Assembly: GCA_017938795.1 (NCBI GenBank)
Contig: JAGBAV010000101.1
Coordinates: 1 to 34,101, forward strand
Direction: 5' to 3'
DNA: 34,101 nt
Source of the DNA: Clostridia bacterium
GTDB taxonomy: Bacteria > Bacillota > Clostridia > Christensenellales > Aristaeellaceae
This document shows positions 22,585 to 31,684 of this stretch, one piece after another (the first letter of the stretch is position 1; the number at the start of each line of letters is the position of its first letter). Both the position numbers and the translations under genes were made by a program. The notes under the pieces were generated by a model. The model saw nothing but the letters and a program-made list of their open reading frames with translations. It ran no database searches and was not told the DNA's origin.

Positions 22585-25500
22585 ATGATTGTACTGACAG
22601 CGCGGCCGCACAGGCTGCTTGATGAATGCATCCGGCGCATAGGGGCGCTGATTGCTGCCGGGGAGGCGTGCATGTTCATCGTACCTTCGCAGTATACGCT
22701 GCAGGCAGAGCTGGAGATTATGGACAGGCTGAAGATCAACGGCTCCTTCCTTGTCGACGTTCTCTCTCCGGGAAGACTGAAGGGCCGCGTGTTTGAGCGT
22801 GCCGGTGCGCCGCAGCAAACGGTCTTTGATGAACGCGGCAAGAGAATGGTGCTCAGCGAGATCATTGCACAGGAGAAGGACAGTCTGACCATCTACAGGA
22901 GCGCGGCGGCAAGCGGCTCGCAGGGCTTTGCAGCAAAGGTATCCGCAATGATCGCAGACTTCAAGCGAAGCGGAAAGACCGCGCAGGATGTTCTTCTTGC
23001 AGCGGAGCAGCTGGAGGAGGGAAGCCCGATCAGGCTGAAGCTGCAGGATGCAGCAAGGCTGTATGCTGCCTATGAGATCAGCATGGCCGGGGAGCTTGCA
23101 GATGAAGAGGACGTCTCGATGGAGATGCGTAGGAGGCTGCCTCGTTCGCACATCCTCGACGGTCAGCATGTGTTTGTCTATGGATTTGATATGATCACGC
23201 CAGTCTTTGCGGCGGAACTGGTGCAGATGGTGTCTCTGGCGAGGTCACTGACGCTTGCCGTGGAGACGGACGCCAATGCTGCGCCGGATGGACGTCTCTT
23301 CGCGCCGGTCAATCTGAGTCTGGACAGGCTGAGGAAAACAGCGGCAGATGCTGGCATCGCCGTCAGAAGCGAACATATCACATCGGACAGAATGATGCAC
23401 GATGATCTTGCGGCGCTGGAGCGAGGGCTTTATGCCATTGGAGGAAAGCCTGCGGATGGAGCTGCCGTGCATATTGAGCTTCGCGCAGCGAGCAGCATGC
23501 GGGCAGAGGTGCATCTGGCGGCATCCAGAATCCGGCGGCTGTGCAGGGAGGGCACAGCGGCGGAAAGGATTTCCGTGGTCTATCCGAAGGGAGGCGGCTA
23601 TGCGCCGCTGCTGATGAATATCCTGCCGATGTACGGACTGTCCGTCTATGCCGCAGAGAAGCGGAAGGCGTCGGGGCATCCGCTGTGCAGGCTTGTCCTT
23701 TCTTCGCTGGCGGTCGTCGCAGGGGGATTCAGGACGGCCGATGTCATGGAATGCATTCATACAGGGTTCTTCGGCCTTTGCGACGAGCAGGTGGACGCCC
23801 TTTGTGCATATGCGGAGGGCTGCGGGCTCCGTCTGGATGGATGGAAGCGCCCATTCACCTATATGAAGGAGATGAACGAGGAGGCGCTGGTCTCGCTGAA
23901 TACTGCGAGGGAAGCTGTGGTCAGACCGCTGATGGTATTTGCAGAGCGCATGAAGCGCGCAGTCAGCGCGGATGATACGGTTGCAGCGGTCATCGCTCTG
24001 CTTGATGAGCTTGGCGCATATGAAACGCTGGAGCAGATGCAGCTTGGCCTTACGCAGGCAGGGCTCCTGCCGGAGGCGGATGACTGCGCGCAGGTATGGA
24101 ATGCGCTCATGGAGACGCTTGATCAGCTGCACACGCTGCTCAGCGGGCGGCATGCCTCGGCGGAGCTTGCGGGCAGGCTGCTTGAAGAGGGACTTGGCGC
24201 ATTGGAGCTCTCGGCCCTGCCGCCGGCGGACGGCGCGATCATCTGCGGAGAGATCGGCAATGTCAGGACGGCAGAGATTGATGTGCTCTTTGCCGTCGGC
24301 ATGAATGACGCGCCTGCGGGCTTGGACGCATCGCTGCTCACACCGGGTGAGCAGGAGACCGCTGCGCAGGCGACTGGCGCATATCTGGGCATGACAGCGT
24401 CGGAGAGGGCAGCGCTGGCGCAGCTTGACGAGCTCAAGGCGCTCTGCGGGGCAAGGGAGAGGCTGATTGTCTCTTATGCGCTTGCCGATGAGACCGGCCG
24501 TGCGCTGCGCGAGGGCAGCGCCGTGCAGGCGCTCAGGAGGCTTTTCCCGTCTCTGACGGTGACAGGAGGCCTCGCTGCACAGGAGCAGAGCGAGATGTAT
24601 ACGGCCATGGCGCCGGCGCTTGAGGCGCTGAGCGTGAGGCTGAGCGACGCGGCGGACGGCAGAACTGAGCTGACACAGGAGGACGCACAGGCCTATGCGG
24701 CTATCGCCGCGATGGATGGCGGGCAGGAGGCTCTGATGCAGATCACACGCAGGCTGGGCGAGCCGGCGGAGAGGCGCCTGCCTGCAGCCGGCGCAAAGGC
24801 GCTCTACGGCAGGCCTGTGATGAGCGTCTCCCGGCTGGAGACATTTGCGCAGTGCCCGTATAAGCACTTCGTGCGCTACGGCCTTGCGCCGCAGCGTATT
24901 CAGGAGCCCGGTGTGGATCGGGCGGAGCTTGGCACGCTGTACCATGCGGCTGCAGAGACGTTCACCCAAAGGGTCACTCAGCTTCCGTCCTTCCCGGAGG
25001 TGAGCACGGAGGACTGCGACAGGATCATGGACGATGCAGTCAGGCCGCTGCTCGATGAATGGCGCGGCAGCCCGCTTGGGCAGAGCGCACGAGGGGAAGG
25101 CATTGCCAGGCGGATCGGCAGAACAGCGCGAAGGACGGGCAGGAATATCGTCCGCCAGTTTGCCGGGAGCGGCTTCAGGCCGATGGGGTCAGAGCTGGTC
25201 TTTGGCCAGAACGGCGCTGCGCCGATTACGCTGGAGATGCCGGATGGGTCGTTTGTCTACCTGCAGGGCAGGATCGACCGTATTGATGTCTATGACGGGC
25301 ATACCATCCGTGTGGTGGATTATAAAAGCGGCTTCAAGAAGTTTGACCCGACGATGGCATACTGGGGTATTCAGCTGCAGCTGCTGATCTATCTGGCAGC
25401 GGCGATGGAGGAGCTTGGCGGCATGCAGGCAGGCGGCTTCTTCTACTGCAGGATTGCAGACCCGACGGTGAAGACGGAATCGCGCATCCGCGAGGAAGTG

Positions 25501-25857
25501 GAGAAGCAGATCGCGAAGAAGCTGGAGCTGGCCGGCGTATCGCTTGCGGATGTGAATATCCTGCGGGCACAGGATGAGCACCACGCCGGAATGATCACAA
25601 AGGACGGGCAGATCAGCGGCAGGCATACGGCGTCGCTCGCGGATGAGGAGGGCATGGGCGGTATGGTGGCCTTTGCCCGGCGGAAAGCCGCGCAGCTTGC
25701 CGCGCAGGCATACAGCGGCGAGATCGCGGACAGCCCCGCCGTCATCGGTCAGTTTGACGCATGCGCGCAGTGCAGCTATACGGCGATCTGCCGGTTTGAT
25801 CCTGCGACAATGGAAAAGCGCAGGCTTGCAAAGAAGACGATTGCTGACCTCAGATAA
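22585..25857 (+). CDS. addB: AddB-like helicase-nuclease subunit, 1090 aa
   Basis: AddAB processes double-strand breaks for recombination. The C-terminal nuclease has IDRIDVYDGHTIRVVDYKSG with Asp898, Asp912 and Lys914 of the PD-(D/E)xK site. Its Fe-S staple is visible as Cys757 (AQCPYKHF) and Cys1060, 1063, 1069 (CAQCSYTAIC). The N-terminal helicase-like part lacks a Walker A: MIVLTARPHRLLDECIRRIG stands where B. subtilis AddB has GRSGSGKT. It may therefore be a structural, Chi-scanning subunit, as in some relatives. The start at 22585 has AGGAGG 6 bases upstream. No addA follows; a terminator comes next, so the partner subunit must be encoded elsewhere. Confidence 0.85.
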   Translation: MIVLTARPHRLLDECIRRIGALIAAGEACMFIVPSQYTLQAELEIMDRLKINGSFLVDVLSPGRLKGRVFERAGAPQQTVFDERGKRMVLSEIIAQEKDSLTIYRSAAASGSQGFAAKVSAMIADFKRSGKTAQDVLLAAEQLEEGSPIRLKLQDAARLYAAYEISMAGELADEEDVSMEMRRRLPRSHILDGQHVFVYGFDMITPVFAAELVQMVSLARSLTLAVETDANAAPDGRLFAPVNLSLDRLRKTAADAGIAVRSEHITSDRMMHDDLAALERGLYAIGGKPADGAAVHIELRAASSMRAEVHLAASRIRRLCREGTAAERISVVYPKGGGYAPLLMNILPMYGLSVYAAEKRKASGHPLCRLVLSSLAVVAGGFRTADVMECIHTGFFGLCDEQVDALCAYAEGCGLRLDGWKRPFTYMKEMNEEALVSLNTAREAVVRPLMVFAERMKRAVSADDTVAAVIALLDELGAYETLEQMQLGLTQAGLLPEADDCAQVWNALMETLDQLHTLLSGRHASAELAGRLLEEGLGALELSALPPADGAIICGEIGNVRTAEIDVLFAVGMNDAPAGLDASLLTPGEQETAAQATGAYLGMTASERAALAQLDELKALCGARERLIVSYALADETGRALREGSAVQALRRLFPSLTVTGGLAAQEQSEMYTAMAPALEALSVRLSDAADGRTELTQEDAQAYAAIAAMDGGQEALMQITRRLGEPAERRLPAAGAKALYGRPVMSVSRLETFAQCPYKHFVRYGLAPQRIQEPGVDRAELGTLYHAAAETFTQRVTQLPSFPEVSTEDCDRIMDDAVRPLLDEWRGSPLGQSARGEGIARRIGRTARRTGRNIVRQFAGSGFRPMGSELVFGQNGAAPITLEMPDGSFVYLQGRIDRIDVYDGHTIRVVDYKSGFKKFDPTMAYWGIQLQLLIYLAAAMEELGGMQAGGFFYCRIADPTVKTESRIREEVEKQIAKKLELAGVSLADVNILRAQDEHHAGMITKDGQISGRHTASLADEEGMGGMVAFARRKAAQLAAQAYSGEIADSPAVIGQFDACAQCSYTAICRFDPATMEKRRLAKKTIADLR

Positions 25858-25861
25858 GCAC

Positions 25862-25888
25862 AAAGGACGCATGTTCATGCGTCCTTTT
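25862..25888 (+). terminator. Terminator after addB
   Basis: A 12-bp stem (aaaggacgcatg/catgcgtccttt) with a two-base loop and TTTT. Confidence 0.85.
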
Positions 25889-26115
25889 GCTGTATACGCC
25901 CATCTGCTGCGGTCTGCGGGATGATTGGGTTGGTATCGGGGGGGATACGCAGCCGCAGCGCATGGGAAGAAGCTCCGCACAGCCTCCTGTCAATCAGACG
26001 AGGCAGGAGGACGGAAAATTTCCTTCAGATGCAGATTTATTGAATCATTTGCGTGTTTTCCCTCGTCTAAGAGTATACAGACGACAGAAGACTCACATGC
26101 ATGGGGGGAATACGA

Positions 26116-26574
26116 ATGTTCAGAAGAGCAGACAGAAGACGTGCAGATCATCGCCGGACGTCGCTGCGGGATGCGCAGCTGAGCACGACGCAGACCATCC
26201 GCGCGCTGTGCGATCTCGGCGAGAGTATATGCTCCGGCGTGCATGTAATCTATTCGCCGCTGCGTATGTATCTGTGCGTATCCATGGAGCCGAAGCCGGA
26301 GGCGCTGCAGGCGCAGCGGCTGGCGGACAAGCGGGCAGCAGCGGGGATGTTTGCCGTGGACGAGGCGTGGAGCGCTGCGGAGGTCAATCGCCGCTGGGCG
26401 CGAAGGGCTGTGCTGACGGACAGTGAGGGGAATATCCTGGAGGAAGCGATGCGGGGCGCGCGCGGGCTGACGGACGTGGGCAGAGGAGAGGCGTTCTTTG
26501 AGTATAACGCGATGGAGCGGTATCCGGAGCAGATGTATCTGCAGGCGGGGGATACCCGTGTGAAAGTGCGCTGA
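26116..26574 (+). CDS. Hypothetical protein, 152 aa
   Basis: I do not recognise this gene. The ATG at 26116 follows GGGGGGAA. The N-terminus is strongly basic (FRRADRRRADHRRTSLRD). A stretch with TTQTIRALCDLGESICSGVH and VIYSPLRMYLCVSMEPK follows, then an Ala/Arg-rich helical part (RLADKRAAAGMFAVDEAW) and RYPEQMYLQAGDTRVKVR at the end. There are no membrane segments or known metal motifs. It stands alone between the addB terminator and a terminator shared with glgA. Composition of the frame is plausible and it spans exactly this interval, but overlapping frames on the other strand are also open, so it may be wrong. Confidence 0.5.
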   Translation: MFRRADRRRADHRRTSLRDAQLSTTQTIRALCDLGESICSGVHVIYSPLRMYLCVSMEPKPEALQAQRLADKRAAAGMFAVDEAWSAAEVNRRWARRAVLTDSEGNILEEAMRGARGLTDVGRGEAFFEYNAMERYPEQMYLQAGDTRVKVR

Positions 26575-26589
26575 ATCAGAATGAGCAAA

Positions 26590-26622
26590 AAGGCAGCGTC
26601 TCCGCGAGGGAGGCGCTGCCTT
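26590..26622. terminator. Shared terminator between the small gene and glgA
   Basis: The stem aaggcagcg.ctcc / ggag.cgctgcctt (one wobble pair) with a short loop is followed by TTTTT on the minus strand, and lies 11 bp beyond the glgA stop. Confidence 0.85.
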
Positions 26623-26632
26623 ATATACTGGA

Positions 26633-28447
26633 TTACTTGCCCGGGGCGAGGAGCGTACGGATCTGGAAGCCCTTGGCGATGTTGCCCGTGATCTTGAGCT
26701 GGCCGTTGAGGTAGAGCTTGTCGGTGGTGGTGAAGCCGCGCGCCATGCCGAGCAGATTTTCGTAGCTGCACTCGACGAAGGCCTCGGCATTGCTCATCGG
26801 TGTCGGGCGGACAAACATCTCGCCGTCCTTGAATTCGACATGGAAGAAGCCGTGGCCCGGGCCGATGATCTCGATCTGCACCGTGCGGTGGAAGGCCTTG
26901 TCGATGGTCTCCTGGCGACGGGCCCTGTGCTCGGCGTCGTTCTTCTCGTAGGCATGCTTCAGGTTGGCGAAGGCCTCCTGGAAGGTGATATCGTCGCCGG
27001 ACTCATCGTCGCAGATCTCGCCGAACATGCGGTTGTACTGCATGGCGCTCTTGTTCCAGGAGAAATCCTTGGTCATGCAGCGGCGGCGCAGCTTGTTGAA
27101 CATCTCTTCGTCGGCGAAGTAGAGCTTGACCGCCTCGGAGATGGCGAGGTAGAGCGCCTTGGACTGGTAGTCGGCGAAGGAGAAGCCGTCGCCGATGCCG
27201 TCAAAGTCCTTGTATGCGCGCACAGAGTCCTTCAAGCCGCCGGTCTCGTGGACGATCGGCACCGTGCCGTAGCGCATGGCCATCATCTGGGAGAGGCCGC
27301 AGGGCTCAAAGCGGGAGGGCATCAGGTACATATCCGCGCCGGCGAAGATCTTGCTGGCCATCGGCTCGTTGTAGTTGCTGGAGAAGCCGATCTGACCCGG
27401 CCACTGCTGCATTGCCCAGTTGAAGTAATCGATGTACTTCTGCTCGCCCTGACCGAAGACGATCAGCTGCACGCCCATCTCCATCAGCTTGGGGAGGATC
27501 TCACGGACGAGCTCAATGCCCTTCTGCTCGACGAGTCGGGCAACCGAGCAGAGCACCGGCCACTCCGGCTCCTGTGCAAGGCCGAAGATCTTCTGAATCT
27601 CACGCTTGCACAGTGCTTTGCCGCTCATGTCGTCCACGCTGAAGCGATAGGGGATCATCGGGTCGATTCTGGGATCGTAGTGATCCACGTCAATGCCGTT
27701 GAGGATGCCGTAGAGCTTGCCGTCGACCATATCCACGACGCCCTGCAGGCCGTGCGCGAAGTAGGGGAAGTGGAGCTCGCGCGCGTAGGTGGGCGAGACC
27801 GTGGAGACGGCGTCGGCCATCATCATTGCGCCCTTCATCAGGTTGATGTCGGAGCGGCCCTCGAATTCATAGCCGAGGCCGCCGTCATACCAGCCCTCCG
27901 GCAGGGCGAAGGTATCGGTCAGCTCATTGCGGCCGAACTGGCCCTGATACGCGATGTTGTGGATGGTGTAGACTGTCTTGATCGGCTTGAGGCTGTCGTT
28001 GAGGACGGCGTCGTTCTTGAGGTAGATAATCGCAAGCGCAGTCTCCCAGTCGTTGCAGTGGAGGATCTGCGGCATGAAGTCAAGATGCGGGAGCAGGTCG
28101 ATGACCGCGCGGCTGAAGAAAGCGAAGCGCAGAGAGTCGTCGCCATAGCCGTACAGGCGCGGACGATGGAAGAAATGCTCATGCTCCACAAACCAGACGG
28201 TGACGCCGCCGAGCTCGCCGCGATGCAGACCGCACTCGATGCGGCGCTCGCCCAGCTGCACAGTGATCGTCTTGACATAGGTAATCTGGTCGGCATAGGC
28301 CTCGCGCGTGCACTGGTAATACGGCACGATGATGGCAATCTCGTCGCCCGTCTTCTTCAGTGCGGGCGGCAGGGAGAATGCGACGTCGGCCAGACCGCCG
28401 GACTTGCTGAAGGGGGCGCATTCGCTGGTGACAAACAGGATTTTCAT
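26633..28447 (-). CDS. glgA: Glycogen synthase GlgA with C-terminal SCP2-like domain, 604 aa
   Basis: GlgA (GT5) transfers glucose from ADP-glucose to glycogen. The N-terminal signature SECAPFSKSGGLADV includes the substrate-binding KxGGL lysine. Also visible are HCNDWETAL, VYTIHNIAYQGQFG, LNGIDVDHYDP, the CSVARLVEQKG strand and the EPCGLSQMMAMRYGTVPIVHETGGL nucleotide-sugar site, all within about 480 residues as in normal GlgA. The last 86 residues (519-604), FHVEFKDGEMFVRPTP, SYENLLGMARG and YLNGQLKITGNIAKGFQI, look like an SCP2 sterol-carrier domain, a hydrophobic-ligand pocket. The linker (HRARRQETIDKAFHR) is charged. The gene stands alone on its own promoter. The role of the extra domain is unknown. 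Confidence 0.9.
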   Translation of the reverse strand: MKILFVTSECAPFSKSGGLADVAFSLPPALKKTGDEIAIIVPYYQCTREAYADQITYVKTITVQLGERRIECGLHRGELGGVTVWFVEHEHFFHRPRLYGYGDDSLRFAFFSRAVIDLLPHLDFMPQILHCNDWETALAIIYLKNDAVLNDSLKPIKTVYTIHNIAYQGQFGRNELTDTFALPEGWYDGGLGYEFEGRSDINLMKGAMMMADAVSTVSPTYARELHFPYFAHGLQGVVDMVDGKLYGILNGIDVDHYDPRIDPMIPYRFSVDDMSGKALCKREIQKIFGLAQEPEWPVLCSVARLVEQKGIELVREILPKLMEMGVQLIVFGQGEQKYIDYFNWAMQQWPGQIGFSSNYNEPMASKIFAGADMYLMPSRFEPCGLSQMMAMRYGTVPIVHETGGLKDSVRAYKDFDGIGDGFSFADYQSKALYLAISEAVKLYFADEEMFNKLRRRCMTKDFSWNKSAMQYNRMFGEICDDESGDDITFQEAFANLKHAYEKNDAEHRARRQETIDKAFHRTVQIEIIGPGHGFFHVEFKDGEMFVRPTPMSNAEAFVECSYENLLGMARGFTTTDKLYLNGQLKITGNIAKGFQIRTLLAPGK

Positions 28448-28609
28448 GGGAGTTTCTCCTCTCTGCGTGGATAGATAGGATGCGGATCAATCGATAACGA
28501 TAGATATACATGATAACAGCTCCGCAGTCTGCCTCTATGTTTCGCCCGAAGAGACAGGACGGCGAAGTGGAGCGGATCATGCGTATGCATTTTGGACATT
28601 ACTGACTAT

Positions 28610-28638
28610 ATTCTAACGGAGGATAGGGAAAAAGTCAA
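28610..28638 (-). promoter_or_regulatory. Predicted glgA promoter
   Basis: Minus-strand TTGACT and TAGAAT are separated by 17 bp, about 155 bases before the start codon. Confidence 0.6.
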
Positions 28639-28794
28639 CAAATCTTCCGCCTTTTCTGAGGAATTGACACAATATGCATGTTCTGCAGGCACAGAGCGGG
28701 GGAAACAGATGTACGGCAGATGAGCAATCCATACAATACGTCGGCGTTTTGCTGCCGCTGAAGAGGACGGCGGCCTGATGCAGGACGGCGCAAA

Positions 28795-28821
28795 GAAAAA
28801 GAGACGCGAAGTGCGTCTCTT
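28795..28821 (-). terminator. Terminator of the GH20-TSUP operon
   Basis: The stem aagagacgc/gcgtctctt is followed on the minus strand by TTTTTCTTTG, just after the permease stop. Confidence 0.85.
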
Positions 28822-28827
28822 ATGGGG

Positions 28828-29604
28828 TCAGAACAGCGTGCCGGCCAGCCGCAGGAAGAGCAGTGCCAGCACGAAGAGGAACATGGGGCGGATGATCTTC
28901 GCGCCCCGCTTCATGGCGAGGCCTGCGCCGATGTAGCTGCCCGCAATATTGAAGACCGTCGCCAGCAGCACGGCGGGCCAGACGACCGCGCCGGAGAGCG
29001 CGAAGGTCGCCGCGGAGGAGAGGTTGGCGCAGAAGGCAACGACCTTCGTATTGCCGGACGCCGTCGTCAGATCAAGCCGCGTGAGCAGGCAGAAGCCCAG
29101 CATGAAGAATGTGCCGGAGCCCGCGCCGTAGAAACCCTGATACGCGCCGATGACCAGGCCGATGACCAGCGCCCCGGCGAGCATGCGGCCGCTGCTGATC
29201 TCGTTGATGTGGTTCTCCGCGCCGAAGTCGCGCTTGAAGAGGATGACGGCGGCGACCAGCGGCACGAGGACGATCATCACGATCTCCAGTATGCGCTCCG
29301 GCAGCACAAGATTGAGCCGCGCTCCTAGGAATGCGCCGACGATCGCCAGCGGCGCGGCAGTCAGCGCGCTGGGCCAATGGATACGCCCGCCGCGCATATA
29401 GCGGACCAGCGACGTCGCGCCGCCAAAGAAGATGGAGCACTGGTTGGTGCCTGTCACCAGATGCGCAGGGAAGCCGATCGTCAGATACATCGGCATGGAG
29501 AGCAGGCCTCCGCCTCCGCATACAGCGTCAATGATGCCGGAGAAAAAGAAGGTGAAGGCCAGCAGCACGCCCTCCGCGCTGAGGATGGAGAATGTGAAGT
29601 CCAT
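28828..29604 (-). CDS. TauE/SafE-family (TSUP) membrane permease, 258 aa
   Basis: Seven to eight hydrophobic helices form two related halves. The first has GIIDAVCGGGGLLSMPMY and the second GAYQGFYGAGSGTFFMLG, the glycine-rich paired motifs of this family, which export or import small anions such as sulfite, sulfoacetate, taurine-derived sulfonates or other organic acids. The start at 29604 has GGAG 9 bases upstream. It begins 27 bp after the GH20 gene and is followed by a terminator, so it is the second gene of that operon. No sulfur gene is near, so the substrate cannot be named. Confidence 0.85.
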   Translation of the reverse strand: MDFTFSILSAEGVLLAFTFFFSGIIDAVCGGGGLLSMPMYLTIGFPAHLVTGTNQCSIFFGGATSLVRYMRGGRIHWPSALTAAPLAIVGAFLGARLNLVLPERILEIVMIVLVPLVAAVILFKRDFGAENHINEISSGRMLAGALVIGLVIGAYQGFYGAGSGTFFMLGFCLLTRLDLTTASGNTKVVAFCANLSSAATFALSGAVVWPAVLLATVFNIAGSYIGAGLAMKRGAKIIRPMFLFVLALLFLRLAGTLF

Positions 29605-29631
29605 GGGAACAGCTCCGTTCGTTTGGAAAGA

Positions 29632-31434
29632 TCAGACCGTCCATGTGACGGCGGCGGGGGAGATCAGCGCCGCGTAGACGGTATAGCGAGGCGGAGACAT
29701 CGGCTCCTCTTCAAGCGCCTCGATGACAGGGATATCCCCGTCCAGATACTCGCGGATCTCCTGCGCGGCGTCAAGCAGACGCGCAGAAACCGCGCCGTAG
29801 CGCAGGGCAATGACCTCCCAGCCGGGGCGCTTGTTGTCGCGGATCCACAGCGCGCGGTGTGTCCTGCACAGCTCGCCGTATGTCTTGTGGAGCGCGGGCA
29901 GCTGTTTGTCTGCGATATCGGCCAGCCCTTCGCGGTCGCCTGCGCAGTAGAGCCCGCGCAGCTCCTGCAGGACCTGCGCCTTGCCCGCGACCGTCTGAAA
30001 GACCAGCGCTGCATAGCGGCATTCAAGCGTATCATACCGGGAGAGGACGGCAAGCGCGTGCTCCGCGCGGTCAATGGCGTCGGCATAGGTATCCTTCATG
30101 CCGTGCAGCAGCGGGAACAGCGGGTCGCACCAGATCAGGTTCTTGCCGGTGGGCGTGCCCAGATCATCGGGATAGAGCAGGGCGAAGGCGTCCTGCACCT
30201 CCTGCGGGATGCCGCTGACCAGCTCGCCGGCGAGGGCGATCTCCGTCTCCGGGCATTCCGGCCCCTGCCAGCAGTTCTCCGAGAAATACGGCAGCAGACC
30301 GGAGGAGAGGAAGATATCCGTCTCCGCGCCGTCGTCGCCCCAGAGCGTGGCAAAGACGGTGTCAACGCGCCGCCTTGCGCAGGCGCGGAGGGCGGGCAGC
30401 ATCGTGCGGCGCGTCCGGTCGACCTGCGGCAGGAAGCCCCACCATGTCCAGATGCCTCCGGCAAATACCGTGCTGCCCATGACCTCGTGGCGGGCGAGCA
30501 TCGAGTCATAGAACGCCTCGTCGGTGTGATAATAGTCCCAGTAGCAAAGCTCGATCTCCGGGATGCGGTCGATGATCGCCTGCGGAATCCGGCTCTCCGT
30601 GTCATAATAGTCGTTGTTCTTGGAGCCGAGGCGGAAGTACATATCGCTCCACATCATCGGCTTGAAGTCATAGGCCCTGCAGATCTCCGTCACGCGGCAG
30701 ACATGCGCATGCAGCAGCTCGAATCTGTCCGCCATGCCGTGCCGCGCCAGATAGCGGCCAAGCCCCACGCCGTGCGCCTCGTCCATGCCGATGTGGATGC
30801 GCTTGCTGCGCATGCAGCTGCGCATGCTGCGGATGCAGGACTCAATGAAGGCATAGGTCTGTTCCTCGCCGCAGATGAGGACGTCTGGCTGGTCGCGCAG
30901 CGTTCCGTTCTCTGCCCACTGCAGGAATTGCTTCATGTGGCCCAGTGTCTGGATGCAGGGAACCAGCTCCACGCCGATGGAGGCCGCATAGTCGTCCAGC
31001 TCGCGCAGTTCTTCCTGCGTGTAGCGGCCGCGCAGGTATCCAAGGCGCGGATACTCCGGCACCTCATAGGTGTCCTCGGTGTAGAGCATGAGCATGTTCA
31101 TGCCCAGCGATGCGAGCTGATCGATGTAGCGCTTGACCGCGCGGACGGTCATCACCGCGCCACGGGAGCAGTCCGCCATCGCGCCGCAGGCGGAGAAGCG
31201 GCGGCTCTGCGTTTCGTCCATCTCCGTGCGGTCCTCGCGCAGGCAGCGGCTGAGCAGGAAATAGCCGCGGGCGAGGGCGTTCTCGTTCTCTGCGGCGATG
31301 ACGGCATGACCGCCCTGCAGGGTGACGTGCAGCCCCTCCTGCACGCGGGAGACGTCGATGCTGTACGGGAGGGTGATTCCGGTCACGGCGGCGACGCGGG
31401 AGCGGATGTCAAGGATGGTCTCAGGCTTGAACAT
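29632..31434 (-). CDS. GH20-family beta-N-acetylhexosaminidase-like glycosidase, 600 aa
   Basis: The catalytic barrel begins with MTVRAVKRYIDQLASLGMN and MLMLYTEDTYEVPEYPRLG, continues with VELVPCIQTLGHMKQFLQW, and has the active-site motif HIGMDEAHGVGLG, in which Asp-Glu stabilise the oxazolinium intermediate and act as acid. Later come YFRLGSKNNDYYDT and GIWTWWGFLP, with conserved tryptophans lining the sugar site. This is like HexD-type GH20 enzymes. No signal peptide is seen, so it should act in the cytoplasm, on imported N-acetylhexosamine-containing sugars. The ATG at 31434 has CGGAGG upstream and a TATAAT at 31469-31474. Confidence 0.85.
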   Translation of the reverse strand: MFKPETILDIRSRVAAVTGITLPYSIDVSRVQEGLHVTLQGGHAVIAAENENALARGYFLLSRCLREDRTEMDETQSRRFSACGAMADCSRGAVMTVRAVKRYIDQLASLGMNMLMLYTEDTYEVPEYPRLGYLRGRYTQEELRELDDYAASIGVELVPCIQTLGHMKQFLQWAENGTLRDQPDVLICGEEQTYAFIESCIRSMRSCMRSKRIHIGMDEAHGVGLGRYLARHGMADRFELLHAHVCRVTEICRAYDFKPMMWSDMYFRLGSKNNDYYDTESRIPQAIIDRIPEIELCYWDYYHTDEAFYDSMLARHEVMGSTVFAGGIWTWWGFLPQVDRTRRTMLPALRACARRRVDTVFATLWGDDGAETDIFLSSGLLPYFSENCWQGPECPETEIALAGELVSGIPQEVQDAFALLYPDDLGTPTGKNLIWCDPLFPLLHGMKDTYADAIDRAEHALAVLSRYDTLECRYAALVFQTVAGKAQVLQELRGLYCAGDREGLADIADKQLPALHKTYGELCRTHRALWIRDNKRPGWEVIALRYGAVSARLLDAAQEIREYLDGDIPVIEALEEEPMSPPRYTVYAALISPAAVTWTV

Positions 31435-31468
31435 GGCGATACCTCCGTATTCTGTTCATGATGGTTTC

Positions 31469-31474
31469 ATTATA
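31469..31474 (-). promoter_or_regulatory. Possible -10 of the GH20-TSUP operon
   Basis: Minus-strand TATAAT, 34 bases before the start; no clear -35 at 17 bp, so an activator may help. Confidence 0.35.
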
Positions 31475-31607
31475 CAGCATATCAGGAGGTTTGGGCTGCA
31501 CGATCAGGATTTTTGTGCAGAAAATGAGGAGGCGTCCGAAGAAGCCGGCCGCCCTCTTGCCGTCGGCGTAAAACAACCGGCAGAGAGGAGGGAGTCCATG
31601 CAGAAGG

Positions 31608-31640
31608 AAAAGCCGGGCTGCCCTCTGCAGCCCGGCTTTT
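31608..31640. terminator. Strong terminator after the XRE membrane regulator
   Basis: A 13-bp perfect stem (aaaagccgggctg/cagcccggctttt) with a 7-base loop and T run on both sides. It separates the XRE gene from the GH20 operon. Confidence 0.85.
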
Positions 31641-31684
31641 CTGCTGTATGGATAATGCGGAAGGAAAGGATCAGCCTGCGTCTG

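Larger units (their letters stand above)
28448..28827. other. 380-bp region upstream of glgA
   Basis: It contains the glgA leader and promoter on the minus strand and, at the far end, the TSUP terminator. No gene was seen. The glgA leader of about 150 bases is long, but I could not assign a structured RNA. Confidence 0.5.

Noticed and set aside
26840-28474. 544-codon plus-strand frame rich in Val, Leu, Glu and Ala
   Set aside because: Exact antisense of glgA; the composition comes from GC-rich codon bias.
29377-31461. 694-codon plus-strand frame
   Set aside because: Antisense of the GH20 and part of the permease gene; the minus strand has catalytic motifs and ribosome binding sites.
31598-31680. 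Small ORF with GAGGAGGGAG before an ATG at 31598
   Set aside because: It would be translated through a perfect terminator hairpin, and the frame continues antisense to the XRE gene.
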